Positions 1-10,960 of a stretch of DNA of 64,000 bases are shown here, piece after piece. Both the position numbers and the translations under genes were made by a program. The stretch comes from Maea johnstoni. Lineage: Eukaryota > Annelida > Polychaeta > Spionida > Magelonidae. The notes below the pieces were generated by a model. That model was not told the DNA's origin and ran no database searches. It saw only the letters and a program-made list of their open reading frames with translations. Positions within the stretch are counted from its first letter, which is position 1. Each line of letters starts with the position of its first letter. The DNA lies in the NCBI GenBank assembly GCA_963942565.1, contig OZ012684.1, positions 67,470,614 to 67,534,613 on the forward strand, given 5' to 3'.

Positions 1-266
<266 letters not shown>

Positions 267-874
267 CATTGGCCCAATTTGAAAAATGAATAAAAAAAGG
301 CATTTTCCATATCACCTCCTAGAACGGGAGTGTCATAGAAAGGGGCTGACATCTATTGGTCAGAAACAGAACTAATGTGCCAAAGTCGGGCCGCTCAAGG
401 CCCAATCAATGATATAGATGGCAGCACTATACGGTAACCAAACAACTAATATGCCCGAGTCGGACGTACAATGTCCAATCAAGGATATAGATGGTAGCAC
501 TATAAGGTATCCAAATAAGCAACATTCTGTTTCTGTGGACTTGTACAAAATCCTCAGTGTTTTTCTCATTGAGGTAGGTTCCTTCAGGCATTCATATCAT
601 AACTGACTTTAAAATCTATAATAAACATTCAGAATTATTTACTTTTTAATATTTTTGTTACATTTCAGATAATCTTTAAATGTGTAGTTTTCACGTCCTT
701 AAATGAAATTCACAACAAACAAAATGATGTTTTTAGAAATGTAGATTATATTATATATACTTTTCATAGTATTTTGCTTTACAAATACAGTCAAGTATAC
801 AAATTAAACAAGTTAAGAGGGCCTTGATATGCATATTTCAACCATTTAACGGTTACAATTACAATTAGATTTAA

Positions 875-2504
875 AGTGTAAGTTCACCTTCAAAATGAAA
901 AAAGATATGTTTTAGAGCTCAGTGTCACCTTTCTCAGGACACCTTGATTACAATTGTACTCCGCAAATTGACTGAGATATTTAAGTTTGTATCTTGAGAT
1001 ATACAGCAAATTTACTGCCTCAGCTGGTTCATGGAGGCACCATCTTGGAGCTTATCAGAGCTTGCCAGAAACAGGAAGTGACATCACGATGCTACATGCA
1101 GGCTGAGCTGCCAGGCTGAAGGCCATTCAGAACTGAACACACTAACACATTCTCTCATTAGTATATGACTTGCAAAGAGGAAAGTGGTGTATCAGACTCA
1201 GCAAACAGAGACACTGTGTCTCAGTGTATACCTATATGGTGTAAGTTATATTTGCTAGAGGTATACCAGGTTCTGTGTGGCAAAAGCAGTGAGGGAGGAG
1301 AGACCTATAGTAAAGGGGTTACGGATGAGCTTTAGGGCTCAAGAAATTCTACCAGTTTATAAAATAGCCTGGCATTTAGTACCCTTACAATGTCCTGACA
1401 CTGTTATCTTGTGATGAAAGGAAGTTTACAATTAGTCAGCTGTGTGTGTACTGCCAGTATGTCAGCTTCTCAGGAATTGACTGCAATACACATTGATCTC
1501 AAAGGAGTTGTGGCTGCTCTAATCCCATGCTTTACACAGGAGGTTAACTGCAATACACATCCTCTGGGCCCAATTATTTCAAATTGCATTCAGACCAGTT
1601 ACTGTTAGGAAGACACAAGTATATGAAGTACAATTGTGAAACCAGATGGCCAATAAACCATCTTCCAATTATATTGTGATGATGTTTTAGTTCTTATTCA
1701 TAAATGCTACATATTACTTCTAAACTATTGCCTACAATTTACTGAGAAGTACAGCAAATATAACACATTTTAAATTTTATTGTATGACAGAAAACTAATA
1801 ATTATTAGTGTATTCTTCTGATTACGCATACACTACCTTTTTTCTGAAAATAGTTGGAAGGGGAAGTCAGTGTACATCATTTTCTGGCATTCAGAACTCC
1901 CCCCCCCCCCCCACTTAATCTAAATGTTCCTTGCCTTTAAATCTGGGTCTATCACAGACCATATATTGATCATATTTTTGCATGTTCAGACCGTATATTG
2001 ATCGTGTTTTCACTGGTACATGCGCTTATTTGGAGAATCATTGTTGCATCCAAACTGAAAGCTTGATAATTCACCATCTTTGTCTTAGGGTTCAACTATC
2101 CAAGGGGCATATGCCCCTAGATTTTACTGTTGGCTCCAAGATTTTTCAAACTAGGGGCCCATAATAGTATTATGATAACCAGAAATCCTATTATTGGGCA
2201 ATAATTTTTGTCAAAAGTCCTTTTTGGGCCCCTTGCCTGGAATCTTAGTGTCAGACCCTGGCCACTAGAGCTAGCCCCTAAGCTCCCTCACTCCCACAGG
2301 AAGTCACATTATTACATCACACGCATCTAATTAACATCACTGATTAGGTTCCCTCTGTGTAAACATGGCAGCCCCCATAAAGTTACCTTTAAATGGTATT
2401 ATCTCAGTTTATCTGCTGAGTACAATTGTAATCAAGGTATCCTATGAAAGGTAAGATTGAGCTCTACAACATATCTTTTTTAATTTTGAAGGTGGAGTTA
2501 CACT
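875..2504. mobile_element. Kolobok-like nonautonomous DNA transposon, 1630 bp
   Basis: The element is flanked by TTAA at 871-874 and 2505-2508. Unit 2 has a single TTAA at the same spot (near 14110), giving an exact empty site. The ends are long imperfect inverted repeats of over 100 bp: AGTGTAAGTTCACCTTCAAA on the left, and AGTGTAACTCCACCTTCAAA on reverse-complementing the right. TTAA duplications fit the Kolobok or piggyBac superfamilies. No transposase frame is visible inside; a 12-base C run lies near 1901-1912. Kolobok is preferred by analogy with the TTAA element at 7991-9574, which carries a THAP remnant. It inserted after the unit 1/unit 2 duplication. Confidence 0.85.
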
Positions 2505-2967
2505 TTAACACCACACTTATACTGATGACTTCAAATATGGGTCTAGGAAAATTAGATATTTCTGATATATGTTTTAGGTCAGGGCAAGTATTAGTGAATG
2601 AGAATTATTATTTGATCATCATCAATCTGCCATGAAATATAATCATAAGTGCATACTTTGAATATTTATGAATACATATTTTGAATGCATTCTTAAAACT
2701 TATATGTATAAACACATGTCCCTATAAATATTGTAGTCTATAGGGTTTATTTTAAATTAAATGTTTAATTCAGATTCCAAGAGTTAGTTTGAGCATGTTA
2801 TAATCTGTGAAGATACTTGAATTCCTGCTAGAACATAGAAAAGACTCTTGAAATATCATATTGAGAGGTCCCATACCTTTTCTCTTTTATTATTCAATGT
2901 TATTCTCTTTTATCATTTATCATTCAGATAAGAGGCTAATATCACCAAGGCGCTACAGTAAATATGA

Positions 2968-2988
2968 TTATTTTTATTATTATTATCA

Positions 2989-3049
<61 letters not shown>

Positions 3050-3117
3050 CTTCATCATTATTATTGTAAATAGTAGTTATAGTAATAGTAGTGGTGGTAG
3101 TAGTAGTAGTAGTGGTT
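2968..3117. repeat. (TTA)n then (GTA/GTG)n microsatellite
   Basis: A long ATT/TTA trinucleotide run, followed from about 3080 by GTA/GTG trinucleotides. The orthologous position in unit 2 (14577-14835) has expanded to about twice the length with TCA interruptions. Confidence 0.95.
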
Positions 3118-3243
3118 AATGTACCGTTATATATCTAAATATTCCCTGATGGACCATTGTTCGCCTTTCCAATCATCACAAGTTATTTTCTAATTGAACC
3201 ATGCTGTCCAGGTTTCAGATTACACAAGATGAAAGTCACTTAA

Positions 3244-3731
3244 AGGGCAAATGCACCATCATGATGATTTAGGTTCAAAATGTGCCTATATGTGTCACCT
3301 TTCAAATAAGACCACCCGCAAGTCTGTCCTCCTCAGCACTCCTCAGATATGGCTTATGAAAGTTAGTAAAAAACTAGCCTGAGTCTGGGTATAGAGGCTG
3401 CCATTATCAGAAGTGGTGCTTATGAAGTGGCTGCCAGCCCTGCTTCTGATTGGTTGAGAGATATCAGTGGCAGTCCCTTCCAGCCACTGATATCTCTCAA
3501 CCAATCAGATGCAGCACTGGCAGTCACTTCATACCACTGATTGTGCTTAATTGGGCTTAATTGGCCTGCAATGTCAGCCTCCATGCCCAGACTCAGGCTA
3601 GTTTTTTACTAACTTTCATAAGCCATATCTGAGGAGTGCTGAGGAGGACAGACTTGCGGGTGGTCTTATTAGAAAGGTGACATGTATAGGCACATTTTGA
3701 ACCTAAATCATTATGATGGTGCATTTGCCCT
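3244..3731. mobile_element. TTAA foldback element, 488 bp
   Basis: A nearly complete palindrome. The left half starts AGGGCAAATGCACCATCATG and the right half ends as its near-perfect complement, with arms of over 200 bp and a short asymmetric centre near 3410-3560. It is flanked by TTAA at 3240-3243 and 3732-3735. Unit 2 carries one TTAA at the same site (near 14955), so this is a precise insertion after the duplication. No coding capacity. It is likely a nonautonomous Kolobok or piggyBac relative. Confidence 0.88.
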
Positions 3732-4460
3732 TTAACCCATATGCCTGGGGTGGCCAGGAAGGCGCAAGGTCGCTAGATTCCCGAGATTTTGGTCCGCTTC
3801 AACTTTAAAGTTGTGGCAAACAGACATCTTACAACGGATTTCAATAAAGTCAGAATTATACAAATAAACAAGGTAGGATACAAACGATAATAACTTGGAA
3901 TCAAAAGAATCATTTTCTGAAAGCAAGTTTTATTACAACGTACGTTTCAAAAGTGCCATAGATCCAGACAATACTTTAAGGGGATTTCCAGGCATGAATG
4001 GGATTGGCCTGCAGGACCTCCATGGTAATTTCTTGTCCTTGCTCTGCCCACACTTAAGACTTAGATTTCATCTAGGCAGGAGTTGTGTTAAATAAAATTT
4101 GTTACAAAGAACCTTTATAAATAAAATGTAAAATCAAATAATCTAGAGCAGTATGAAAATAATCAATATATTTTCCATACAAAAATAATCAATACCTTTT
4201 TACAATGTGAACCTGCATTTGGTAATTCATTTTTTTTTTTGTCACATTTTTGCCATATTGCAGATAAGAAATGACAAACCAATTTTATCTGGCTGCGGAA
4301 ACCAGAGTACCTGGCGAAAATCAAAGTCACAATTCACTGGCAATTTTCTCACATGTTCTGGGAAGGATTCAGACTTGGACAGTGGTGAGAGACAGCTAGC
4401 AGTCAGTGGCAATGCCTTAGATCACACAATCATCATGGCAGGCCCCAAGAACCTGTACAT

Positions 4461-5206
4461 TTACAGCATTGATAACATCTTAGAGTACATTTCAATAGCA
4501 ACAAAACAAATAGATTTCTCTTCCTTTTCAATCTGGAAATATAACAATAGGGGATTGCTAGCATCTTCCCACGTGTGTATAATAAGCTCTTCACCTGCCC
4601 TGCTTTCACCTGAATACAGGGTAGTCAGGCTCTTGGCCCGGTAAAACAGAAAGTTCTCTTTTATACCCAAGTAGAATCCTGCTACTGTAGCTGTTTCTGC
4701 ACAATCTACACAATAACGCACATAGCGTGCCTGATTTACATGAAGGTTGCTTTCAGTATCACTAAAAGCAGTCTTCATCTTGTAACTGAAGAAACCATGC
4801 TCAGGCTTAGCCACCTTTTCCTCTGCCTGAATTTGGTTCTTCGGTTTGGCGAAAGCTGCATATTTCTCCCTAAACCAGCTTGGAAATTGGACCGGTCTCC
4901 TAGATTCCTCATTGACACCTACATAAACTTCTTGTTCAGTGGCTAGGGCCTTGCCGTCTTCATTTTGTATCTCTGATTTCCAGGCCTGCGAGGTGCGCCC
5001 TATGTAGTCTAACTCTGTGATTATCTTGACAGGTAGAAGCTTGAGAAAGTGGGCACCAGTCTCCTGGTGAAACGCTGGTAATATTTCCATCTTTCGCCGA
5101 ACTGTCATGAACAAACGAAGTTTATGCACATCTGTTTCATTTGCAACATCAATATCAGTTTTGCCCTCCTCAAATAATGCTGCAATACTCCACAGTGAGA
5201 AGTTAC
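4461..5206 (-). CDS. Double-hotdog thioesterase-like protein, copy 1 (terminal exon)
   Basis: Terminal coding exon of about 248 codons. The exon start is set by a TTTAAAATTTCAG acceptor (AG at 5207-5208), phase 1 into GNFSLWS; no ATG lies between the acceptor and the upstream in-frame stop, so an upstream exon is required. Two hotdog-like halves are visible. The first runs from SLWSIAALFEE to about FPSWFREKY. The second runs from FFSYKMKTAFSD to ICFVAIEMY and contains D-T-E-S-N-L-H-V-N. That N-x-H-x-N signature resembles acyl-ACP thioesterases (FatA/FatB type) and 4HBT enzymes, which hydrolyse acyl-thioesters. The true substrate is unknown. The closest relative is copy 2 (about 238 of 254 residues identical by eye). 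The gene looks intact as far as this exon shows. Subcellular location cannot be read because the N-terminus is missing. Confidence 0.85.
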
Positions 5207-5208
5207 CT

Positions 5209-5760
5209 GAAATTTTAAATAACAATATTGAATTAGCACATATTCCAACTGATATTAGTTTCTTTGCTTATTCCAGACATATCTTAAAAATAAAACAACC
5301 ATTTATTGCATCCATTGTTGGTTTCACTGCTTACACTAGACATATCTTAATAATTATGTCATGAACAAATTAAGTTTATGCACATCTGTTTCATTTGCAA
5401 CATCAATATCAGTTTTGCCCTCTTCAAATAAGGCTGCACTACTCCACAATGAGAAGTTACCTGAAATTTCAAGGAAGAATATTAAATTAGCACATTTTCC
5501 AACCATTGTGAGTTTCACTGCTTATTCTAGACATATCTTAATAATGAAATAACCATATATTGCACCCATTGTTGGTTTCACAGCATATTTAAACACATCT
5601 TAATAATCAAATAACCACATATTGCATCCATTGTTGGTTACCCTGCTTATTCTAGACATTTCTTTATAATTAGATTTCTATAAAAGTCCACCGTTGTTTG
5701 TTTCATTGTTTCCTCTATACATATCTCAATAATTGTAAAGCATACTCAATTTAGGTATAG
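5209..5760 (-). repeat. Intron of copy 1 with ~63-bp repeat
   Basis: Tandem, degenerate copies of a ~63-bp unit containing GGTTTCACTGCTTATTCTAG, ACATATCTTAATAATC and ATATTGCATCCATTG. The same unit lies directly upstream of all seven gene copies. It is interrupted here by a duplicated piece of the coding exon (5357-5460). There is no sign of an additional exon within this stretch. Confidence 0.85.
5357..5460 (-). pseudogene. Duplicated 5' fragment of the thioesterase exon (copy 1)
   Basis: The first ~34 codons of the terminal exon plus its acceptor are repeated about 253 bp upstream. The duplicate keeps a CAG acceptor and reads GNFSLWSSAALFEEGKTDI and onward to LNLFMT, then runs into intronic repeat with no GT donor. 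It is therefore a partial exon duplication, not a usable alternative exon as it stands. Unit 2 carries the same duplicate (16561-16664), so it predates the unit duplication. Confidence 0.85.
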
Positions 5761-5809
5761 TTCGGTTTTTTTTTTTTAATTTAACATCACATTTTCTGCC
5801 ACATTAAGA

Positions 5810-6010
5810 CTACTCCATGACAAGTATGTTGGTCATGGTGGAGGAAACAGGAATAGCCAGGGCTAAGAGTAGGATGGGGGAAGCTGAAAAACTAAGTGGA
5901 CAATGGATTATCAGCAGTTCTTCTCTGCTATTGTGTTGAGCCCCAGCTTGGTGGAAACAGGGACCTGCTTCACGAAGCTGCTTTCGGGCTGCCATTCTTC
6001 CTTTTCCCAT
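5810..6010 (-). other. Conserved open frame upstream of copy 1, candidate 5' exon
   Basis: A minus-strand frame of 66 codons starting MGKGRMAARKQLREAGPC and containing a hydrophobic stretch SASPILLLALAIPVSS. Unit 2 keeps the frame open (17010-17258) despite a 51-bp internal tandem duplication, and unit 4 has a related but frame-altered version at about 41880-42100. It lies upstream of the terminal exon, where a first exon or leader would be expected. I cannot see a convincing GT donor that joins it in phase, so it may equally be conserved only because the segment was recently duplicated. Confidence 0.25.
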
Positions 6011-6907
6011 TCTAGTCTTGTTACCCTATTCCATAAGACCATACCGATACTTGAGGAACCTACCAAATGAAACTATAGGAATGTACAGAAAGGAGATTAA
6101 CATCCAAATCAAAGAGTGCTCAAAGTCTTTTCATGTTCCATATTTTTCTATAACAAAAAGACATTTTTACCCCTAGGCCTGAGATATTTGATTTGTAATG
6201 TTAATTGGGATTTCCTTAAATTACCCCATCCATGCTCAGTGTTATTTTGAATGATGAAACTTTTAACCTATTCATACTTCCAGACTTCCAAATCCGAAAT
6301 GACATCTAAATGTATACTACTTTCAAAATTGCTAAATCTACTTAATATTTGGAGGAAAGTTGTCTGATGAGTTCTGGTTACTATTTCGCCATTAAATATT
6401 CTTATTATAGAATTGCTTTGTTAAGGATGATAACACCAAACATATCTTTACCAAATGAAGCTGGTAATGTGAATAATTTCCACAGATTATCCAAGGAAAA
6501 TACAAGCATTTTTAAGGGAAATCAGGCCACTTGTATGAAGGGATTTTAAAGTACACATACCTTAAACCTCTTTCCAACTTAATTTTTGACTGTTACCAAT
6601 GCAGTGATGCAGTAATTTCATTTCTATAAAATGGCAGCGGATCCTGGAGTAATTCTCTATTAAAGCACCCGTGGCTTATACCACCTTTGTGGTAAATTCT
6701 AGTTCCATAACTAAAATGTGTAAGCAGTTGATATCATTCAATTGGCAATATAAAATATCTGGGAAGGAAGTTGGGCATATTGATTATCATTACTTTTTCT
6801 GTCATATTTAGGTGAACTCTTGACTTGCCAGTTCTAAGCCGTGGAGGAAAATGAAGTATCCAGCGAAAACCAATGCCCCAGCCGGGTTAAGAATTCCAGC
6901 AGTGACT

Positions 6908-7190
6908 AGTCAGTGGGAATGCCTTAGATACATGAGTATCCAGGTAGGCTCTCGGTGGTGAGACAGAACGGTCAGTGGCTATGCTTTAAACCACTTGGCT
7001 ATTGGGGCATGCCCTCAGTGTTGAGAGACAGAGAGCAGTCAGTGGCAATTCCTCGGACCATTTGGCTATCAGGGAAGACCCTCAATGATGAGAGACAAAG
7101 AGCAGTCAGTGACAATGCCTTAGACCACTTGGCTATCAGGGCAGACCCTCCATGCTGAGAGACAGAGCAGTCAGTGGCAAAGCCAATGAT
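6908..7190. repeat. ~68-bp tandem repeat, about 4 copies
   Basis: The repeat unit includes GAGAGACAGAGAGCAGTCAG, TGGCAATGCCTTAGACCA and TTGGCTATCAGGGCAG. The same unit occurs at 18363-18655 and 42880-42990. A single copy occurs in the 3' flank of gene copies 1 and 2 (4375-4450, 15580-15655), so one motif borders the gene on both sides. Confidence 0.85.
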
Positions 7191-7397
7191 TTAAAATATT
7201 TTAAAAATTGACCTAATTGCAAACTGACTGCATCCATATGAAGGCAGTTCACTATCCATTGGCAAAATTTCCGTAGCTGAGGGTGATAGATTTTACAATA
7301 TAAATTCTCTAGGAGGCAGACAGTATTTTTGCTGACATATTGCATCATTAAGGACATATCAATATCGTATCATTATCAAATCATATCAGTAAAATTT

Positions 7398-7604
7398 CTC
7401 TGCTGGATCCCCAAGCGGGTTGGCCTGGTCGCTATATAAATGTGCGGCGTTGTAGAGGACTGCCTACGGTCCTTCTGCAACAGAAAGACCCTTTGGAACA
7501 ATTCGTGAAGGGTAGGGAATTTCTTCCCAGTTCCAGGTTTCTATCTCGTCGCGATATGACCTAAGCTGTTGAAAGCGAGGTAAAACCTAATTCCTTCCTT
7601 CCTT
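7398..7604 (+). mobile_element. SINE-like retroposon with (CCTT)n tail
   Basis: 207 bp present in unit 1 and absent from unit 2. It is flanked by an 11-bp target duplication CAGTAAAATTT (7387-7397 and 7605-7615). It ends in TTCCTTCCTTCCTT, as many SINEs end in a short repeat. I do not see convincing tRNA A and B boxes, so its RNA parent is unidentified. Confidence 0.75.
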
Positions 7605-7639
7605 CAGTAAAATTTTAAAGGTGTCCGACCCCTAAAGGA

Positions 7640-7986
7640 AAGGCCAAAATGCTGAGCAGGGCTCAACACTAACCTTCAAAGGCACCTGCCAAGTAGGACT
7701 GGTTGATGTGAATTTCTACCTGCCCAACACAATTTTCACCTGCCCTACAACAGGTGTAAAAGAATGTACATGAAAGTAAATTTCTGCGTGCACTTTACAT
7801 GAACCCATTACCTGTTTCCCTCCTATAGTTTTATTTGTACTATCAAAAGAATAATTATTGAACAACAATATCTCTGAAGTTACATGAGGAAATCTTACCT
7901 GCCATGTCTGGCAGGCACAACCTGATTTTATTATGCCTTGCAGCCATTATGAAGATTTTTACCTGCCCGGAGCAGTAAGGCATCCC
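7640..7986. other. Repeat-like segment shared by units 1 and 2, possible hAT end
   Basis: The segment starts AGCAGGGCTCAACACTAACC and ends TTTTTACCTGCCCGGAGCAG. A CAG-starting end of this kind is common in hAT transposons, but I could not find a matching inverted end or 8-bp duplication. It is also present at about 19378-19700 in unit 2, so it predates the duplication. No coding capacity is visible. Confidence 0.35.
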
Positions 7987-7990
7987 TTAA

Positions 7991-9574
7991 AGGACAATTA
8001 CACCTTCAGGCTAATATATGCTGAGAACTTACTTTAGTATGTATACTTCACAGTTCCTGTTCATCTGAATACTGTTTGGCTTCCTTACCTCTGAAATTGC
8101 CCTTAATTGCCACCCCCCAACCAGCCATTAAGCTCAAGACCATGGGAGCCATTGTATCCCACAATGCACTGCTACTCTACATCTGACAGGCAGTCCAGGC
8201 CAGAATAGTTGCACTTCCTGTATGTACAGCACCCAGCATCACACATGAAACCATGACAACAATGTTGTGAAAATGGTGATTTCTGCTGTTTATTGGATGC
8301 TACAACAGATCTGACAGGGGAAAAGGAAAGGGAATTTCCCTTTTCTCCATTTCAAACCCAAAGATTAACCAAGAAAAGAAGGATTTAGCAGCAAGATGGC
8401 TAATCAACATTGGGATAGAATGGACAATGAAAAACAAAGTGTTTGTCATGAACACTTGGAGGAATCTTGTTTAGAGGCTGAACTACAAACAAAACTTGGA
8501 TTTGGGAGGTTTAAACACCCGAAACCTGGTGCAGTGCCTACAATATTCAATTTTGATCCCACTTAGAGCCATGTTCAACAAGAGAGAAAAGAAAGGGTCC
8601 AGAAGTGCTCAAAAAAGGAGGCAATATCTGTTACATCAAATTGTTTGAAGACAATTTCTCTTTAAAGGGTACAATAAAATGGCTAAGAAAGGGAGAGAGA
8701 TAAAAGTACACTTAACATTTGTTATGGATAAGTTTGCTTCTGCCAAACCCCTTAATTTGCGGATTATTTATTCTATACCCTCAACATCAGAGTCATATAA
8801 CTCATCTTTTTGATTGTTTGAATGACAGCTGGGAAAGGTTTGTATCAAATGACTTCCCTTAATAATTTTTAAATCCTAAAACTAGACTTGCAAACCCATC
8901 AGGGAAAGTGTTCCTTAGATTGACAGTACTAGCCAGGTCAATTGCATTACATGACTGATTGATTAGTAGTTCCCCAGATTCACTTCCTGCAATGGTGATA
9001 GCAATTAACAAAATTGTGTTGAGATGGCTGTTTCCTGAGCACCTGAAGTCCCCAGGGTGTTTTCAACTCTGGGAAGTGCTTGCAATTGTTGTTATCTACC
9101 CAACTTACCATTTCCTGCCTTTTAACAACTACATGTACAATGTAAATCAGTACAAACAAACAATAATTTACAATCAGTGTACTATCTGAATGTGGTCTAG
9201 AGCGATGGGAAGGGTTAGTATTTTACTCTTACATCTTAAACTTACAGAATCTTTATTCTAGTGTGTCCTTGTAAACTCAATAAATATGTCATATGATCTT
9301 TGTCAAATTCCTACTACTAAAGGAAACAGGACACAATGTATTTGGGCACACTCCTAGCCTTGTATATGCAGATGCTGGCTACTGCAGAGGTTGTGCAACT
9401 ATTCTGTCATGAGCTAGTTTCAAAATGGCCGCCCCCAGATACATGGCAAAACATGACTTAAAACAGCAATAAACTTTTGATGTGGAGGTGGGTGGTTGTG
9501 GGGTCTTGGATATGAGTAGAGTATACCCTAAGACACTATTTGGGCCCATGTTTTATTCATGGTGGAATTGTCCT
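7991..9574. mobile_element. Kolobok-type DNA transposon remnant, 1584 bp
   Basis: Bounded by TTAA at 7987-7990 and 9575-9578. Unit 2 shows the unoccupied site CATCCCTTAATGTCAAG (near 19700). The ends are AGGACAATTACACC and, reverse-complemented, AGGACAATTCCACC. Inside is a THAP-domain remnant (8280-8565). TTAA duplications plus a THAP domain are the hallmark of the Kolobok superfamily, which makes this assignment firmer than for the other TTAA elements here. No intact transposase remains. An end fragment of the same family lies at 30811-30916. Confidence 0.85.
8280..8565 (+). pseudogene. THAP-domain remnant of a Kolobok transposase
   Basis: The frame starting at ATG 8398 reads a C-x-E-H-x-x-E-S-C segment (8444-8470), then LGFGRF and a terminal AVPTIF box (about 8528-8545), followed by a stop. 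These match the second half of a THAP (C2CH zinc finger) DNA-binding domain. The first half (GISLFSI and LAARWLINIG) is in another frame just upstream, so the domain is frameshifted. It is transposon-derived and not a host gene. Confidence 0.7.
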
Positions 9575-9620
9575 TTAATGTCAAGCCATGCTGAGGATAC
9601 CAATGCGGCTGTGCTAATTA

Positions 9621-9829
9621 CTGTAAATCACTTAAATATGGCATGAACATTATATAGCGTAATTACGGTACTGCCCTGGATAGCGTGATCTAAGTATAGC
9701 GGTGAGGGGGAACAGCAGTAGCAAATTCAATTAAGAATTTAATAAATACGGGGATTTTACAATAGCGCGTATGGGTAGAGCGCTATTATCGCTATCTTAT
9801 TGTTCACGCTTTAATTAAGTGATTTACAG
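9621..9829. mobile_element. 209-bp TA-flanked MITE (Tc1/mariner type), copy a
   Basis: Terminal inverted repeats CTGTAAATCACTTAA, flanked by TA on both sides. Unit 2 reads GCTAATTATTGG without the element, giving an exact empty site with one TA. It is the same family and length as 10674-10882 but in the opposite orientation. Confidence 0.92.
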
Positions 9830-10673
9830 TATTGGATATGTGGTTCATATGTAATGGGTCAAATGATAGTCAATGGCTGAATAGAGGTAAAGTCAAACCT
9901 TTACAACAAATTCAAGTAGCAAGTATGATTGTAACAGCCTGTCCAGTTATATTGTTTATTCAGTGTTTAAGGTATGCGGTGCTGCCACCTTTTAGCAGAT
10001 TTCTGACCAGGTAGCAGACCTGCTAGACAAGATTTATTTTTGGCACCTTCTGTTTAGCTAATTTTAGTGACATCACAGGTTTGTGTGCGGGTGAGCCAGA
10101 AGCATTCACAGAAACAGAGAGAGGTTGCCTTCATCTATAAAGCCGAAATATCTGGTAATTATGGGTTTTTTTACTACAATTTGTATTTTCCTGAGTTATA
10201 TATTTTCTCTAGTTTATAGTCAAGTTTTGTCAGAAAGTTATTTTTCTTATTATGACTTATTTATGTTCCTTATCCTTTTCAGTGTATCATCATTCTTCAT
10301 TATTCCATGAATAAACCTTGTCAAACATGAGACCTTGTTGAGAGTTATAATGATCATTCACAGGAATGTTACTACTTTAGTACAGTGCAGGTGTGTAAGT
10401 TACACTCAGAGCTTTGGGTATTGTCTTAGATGTGACGAACCTAGATAATATTAACGAAAATATTATCCAGAAGAAAATGCAAGCAATGAAAACCATCATT
10501 AATACATGCAAAACAAGATCATTGACACTTCAGGGTAAAGTGGCGTCATGTCAAAGATAACCGAACTTCTCTTGGCTCTACCCTGCTCTGGCTAACAACT
10601 CTTACAATCAGAAGATAATCTTGTCACCGATTTCCTATTGAATAACAAGACACCAAGATTGTGAAGGGAAATA

Positions 10674-10882
10674 CTGTAAAGCACTTAAGTATAGCGGGAA
10701 CAATAAGATAGCGATAATAGCGCTCAGCCACTATGCGCTATTATATAATCCCCGTCTTTATCAAATTCTTAATTGAACTTGTTGCTGCTGTTCCCGTTCA
10801 CCGCTATACTTAGATCACGCTATCCAGGGCAGTACCGTAATTGCGCTATATAATGTTCACGCCATAATTAAGTGATTTACAG
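10674..10882. mobile_element. 209-bp TA-flanked MITE (Tc1/mariner type), copy b
   Basis: Ends CTGTAAAGCACTTAA and TTAAGTGATTTACAG, with TA on both sides. Unit 2 reads GGGAAATAATAGAAGC at this site, the empty allele. Inverted relative to copy a and separated from it by about 845 bp. Confidence 0.92.
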
Positions 10883-10960
10883 TAATAGAAGCAGAAATAA
10901 AAGAGGTAGGGATGAAACTTCATGATTCACACCGATTTTTGCAAATTCTAAGAATAACTT

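Noticed and set aside
3895-4095. Conserved plus-strand frame in units 1 and 2 (also 15102-15302)
   Set aside because: The units are about 94% alike overall, so an open frame of 66 codons can persist by recency alone. No domain recognised, and it is antisense to the 3' flank of the gene.
8398-8565. THAP-domain host gene
   Set aside because: It sits wholly inside a TTAA-flanked element absent from the paralogous unit and is frameshifted. It is transposon-derived.
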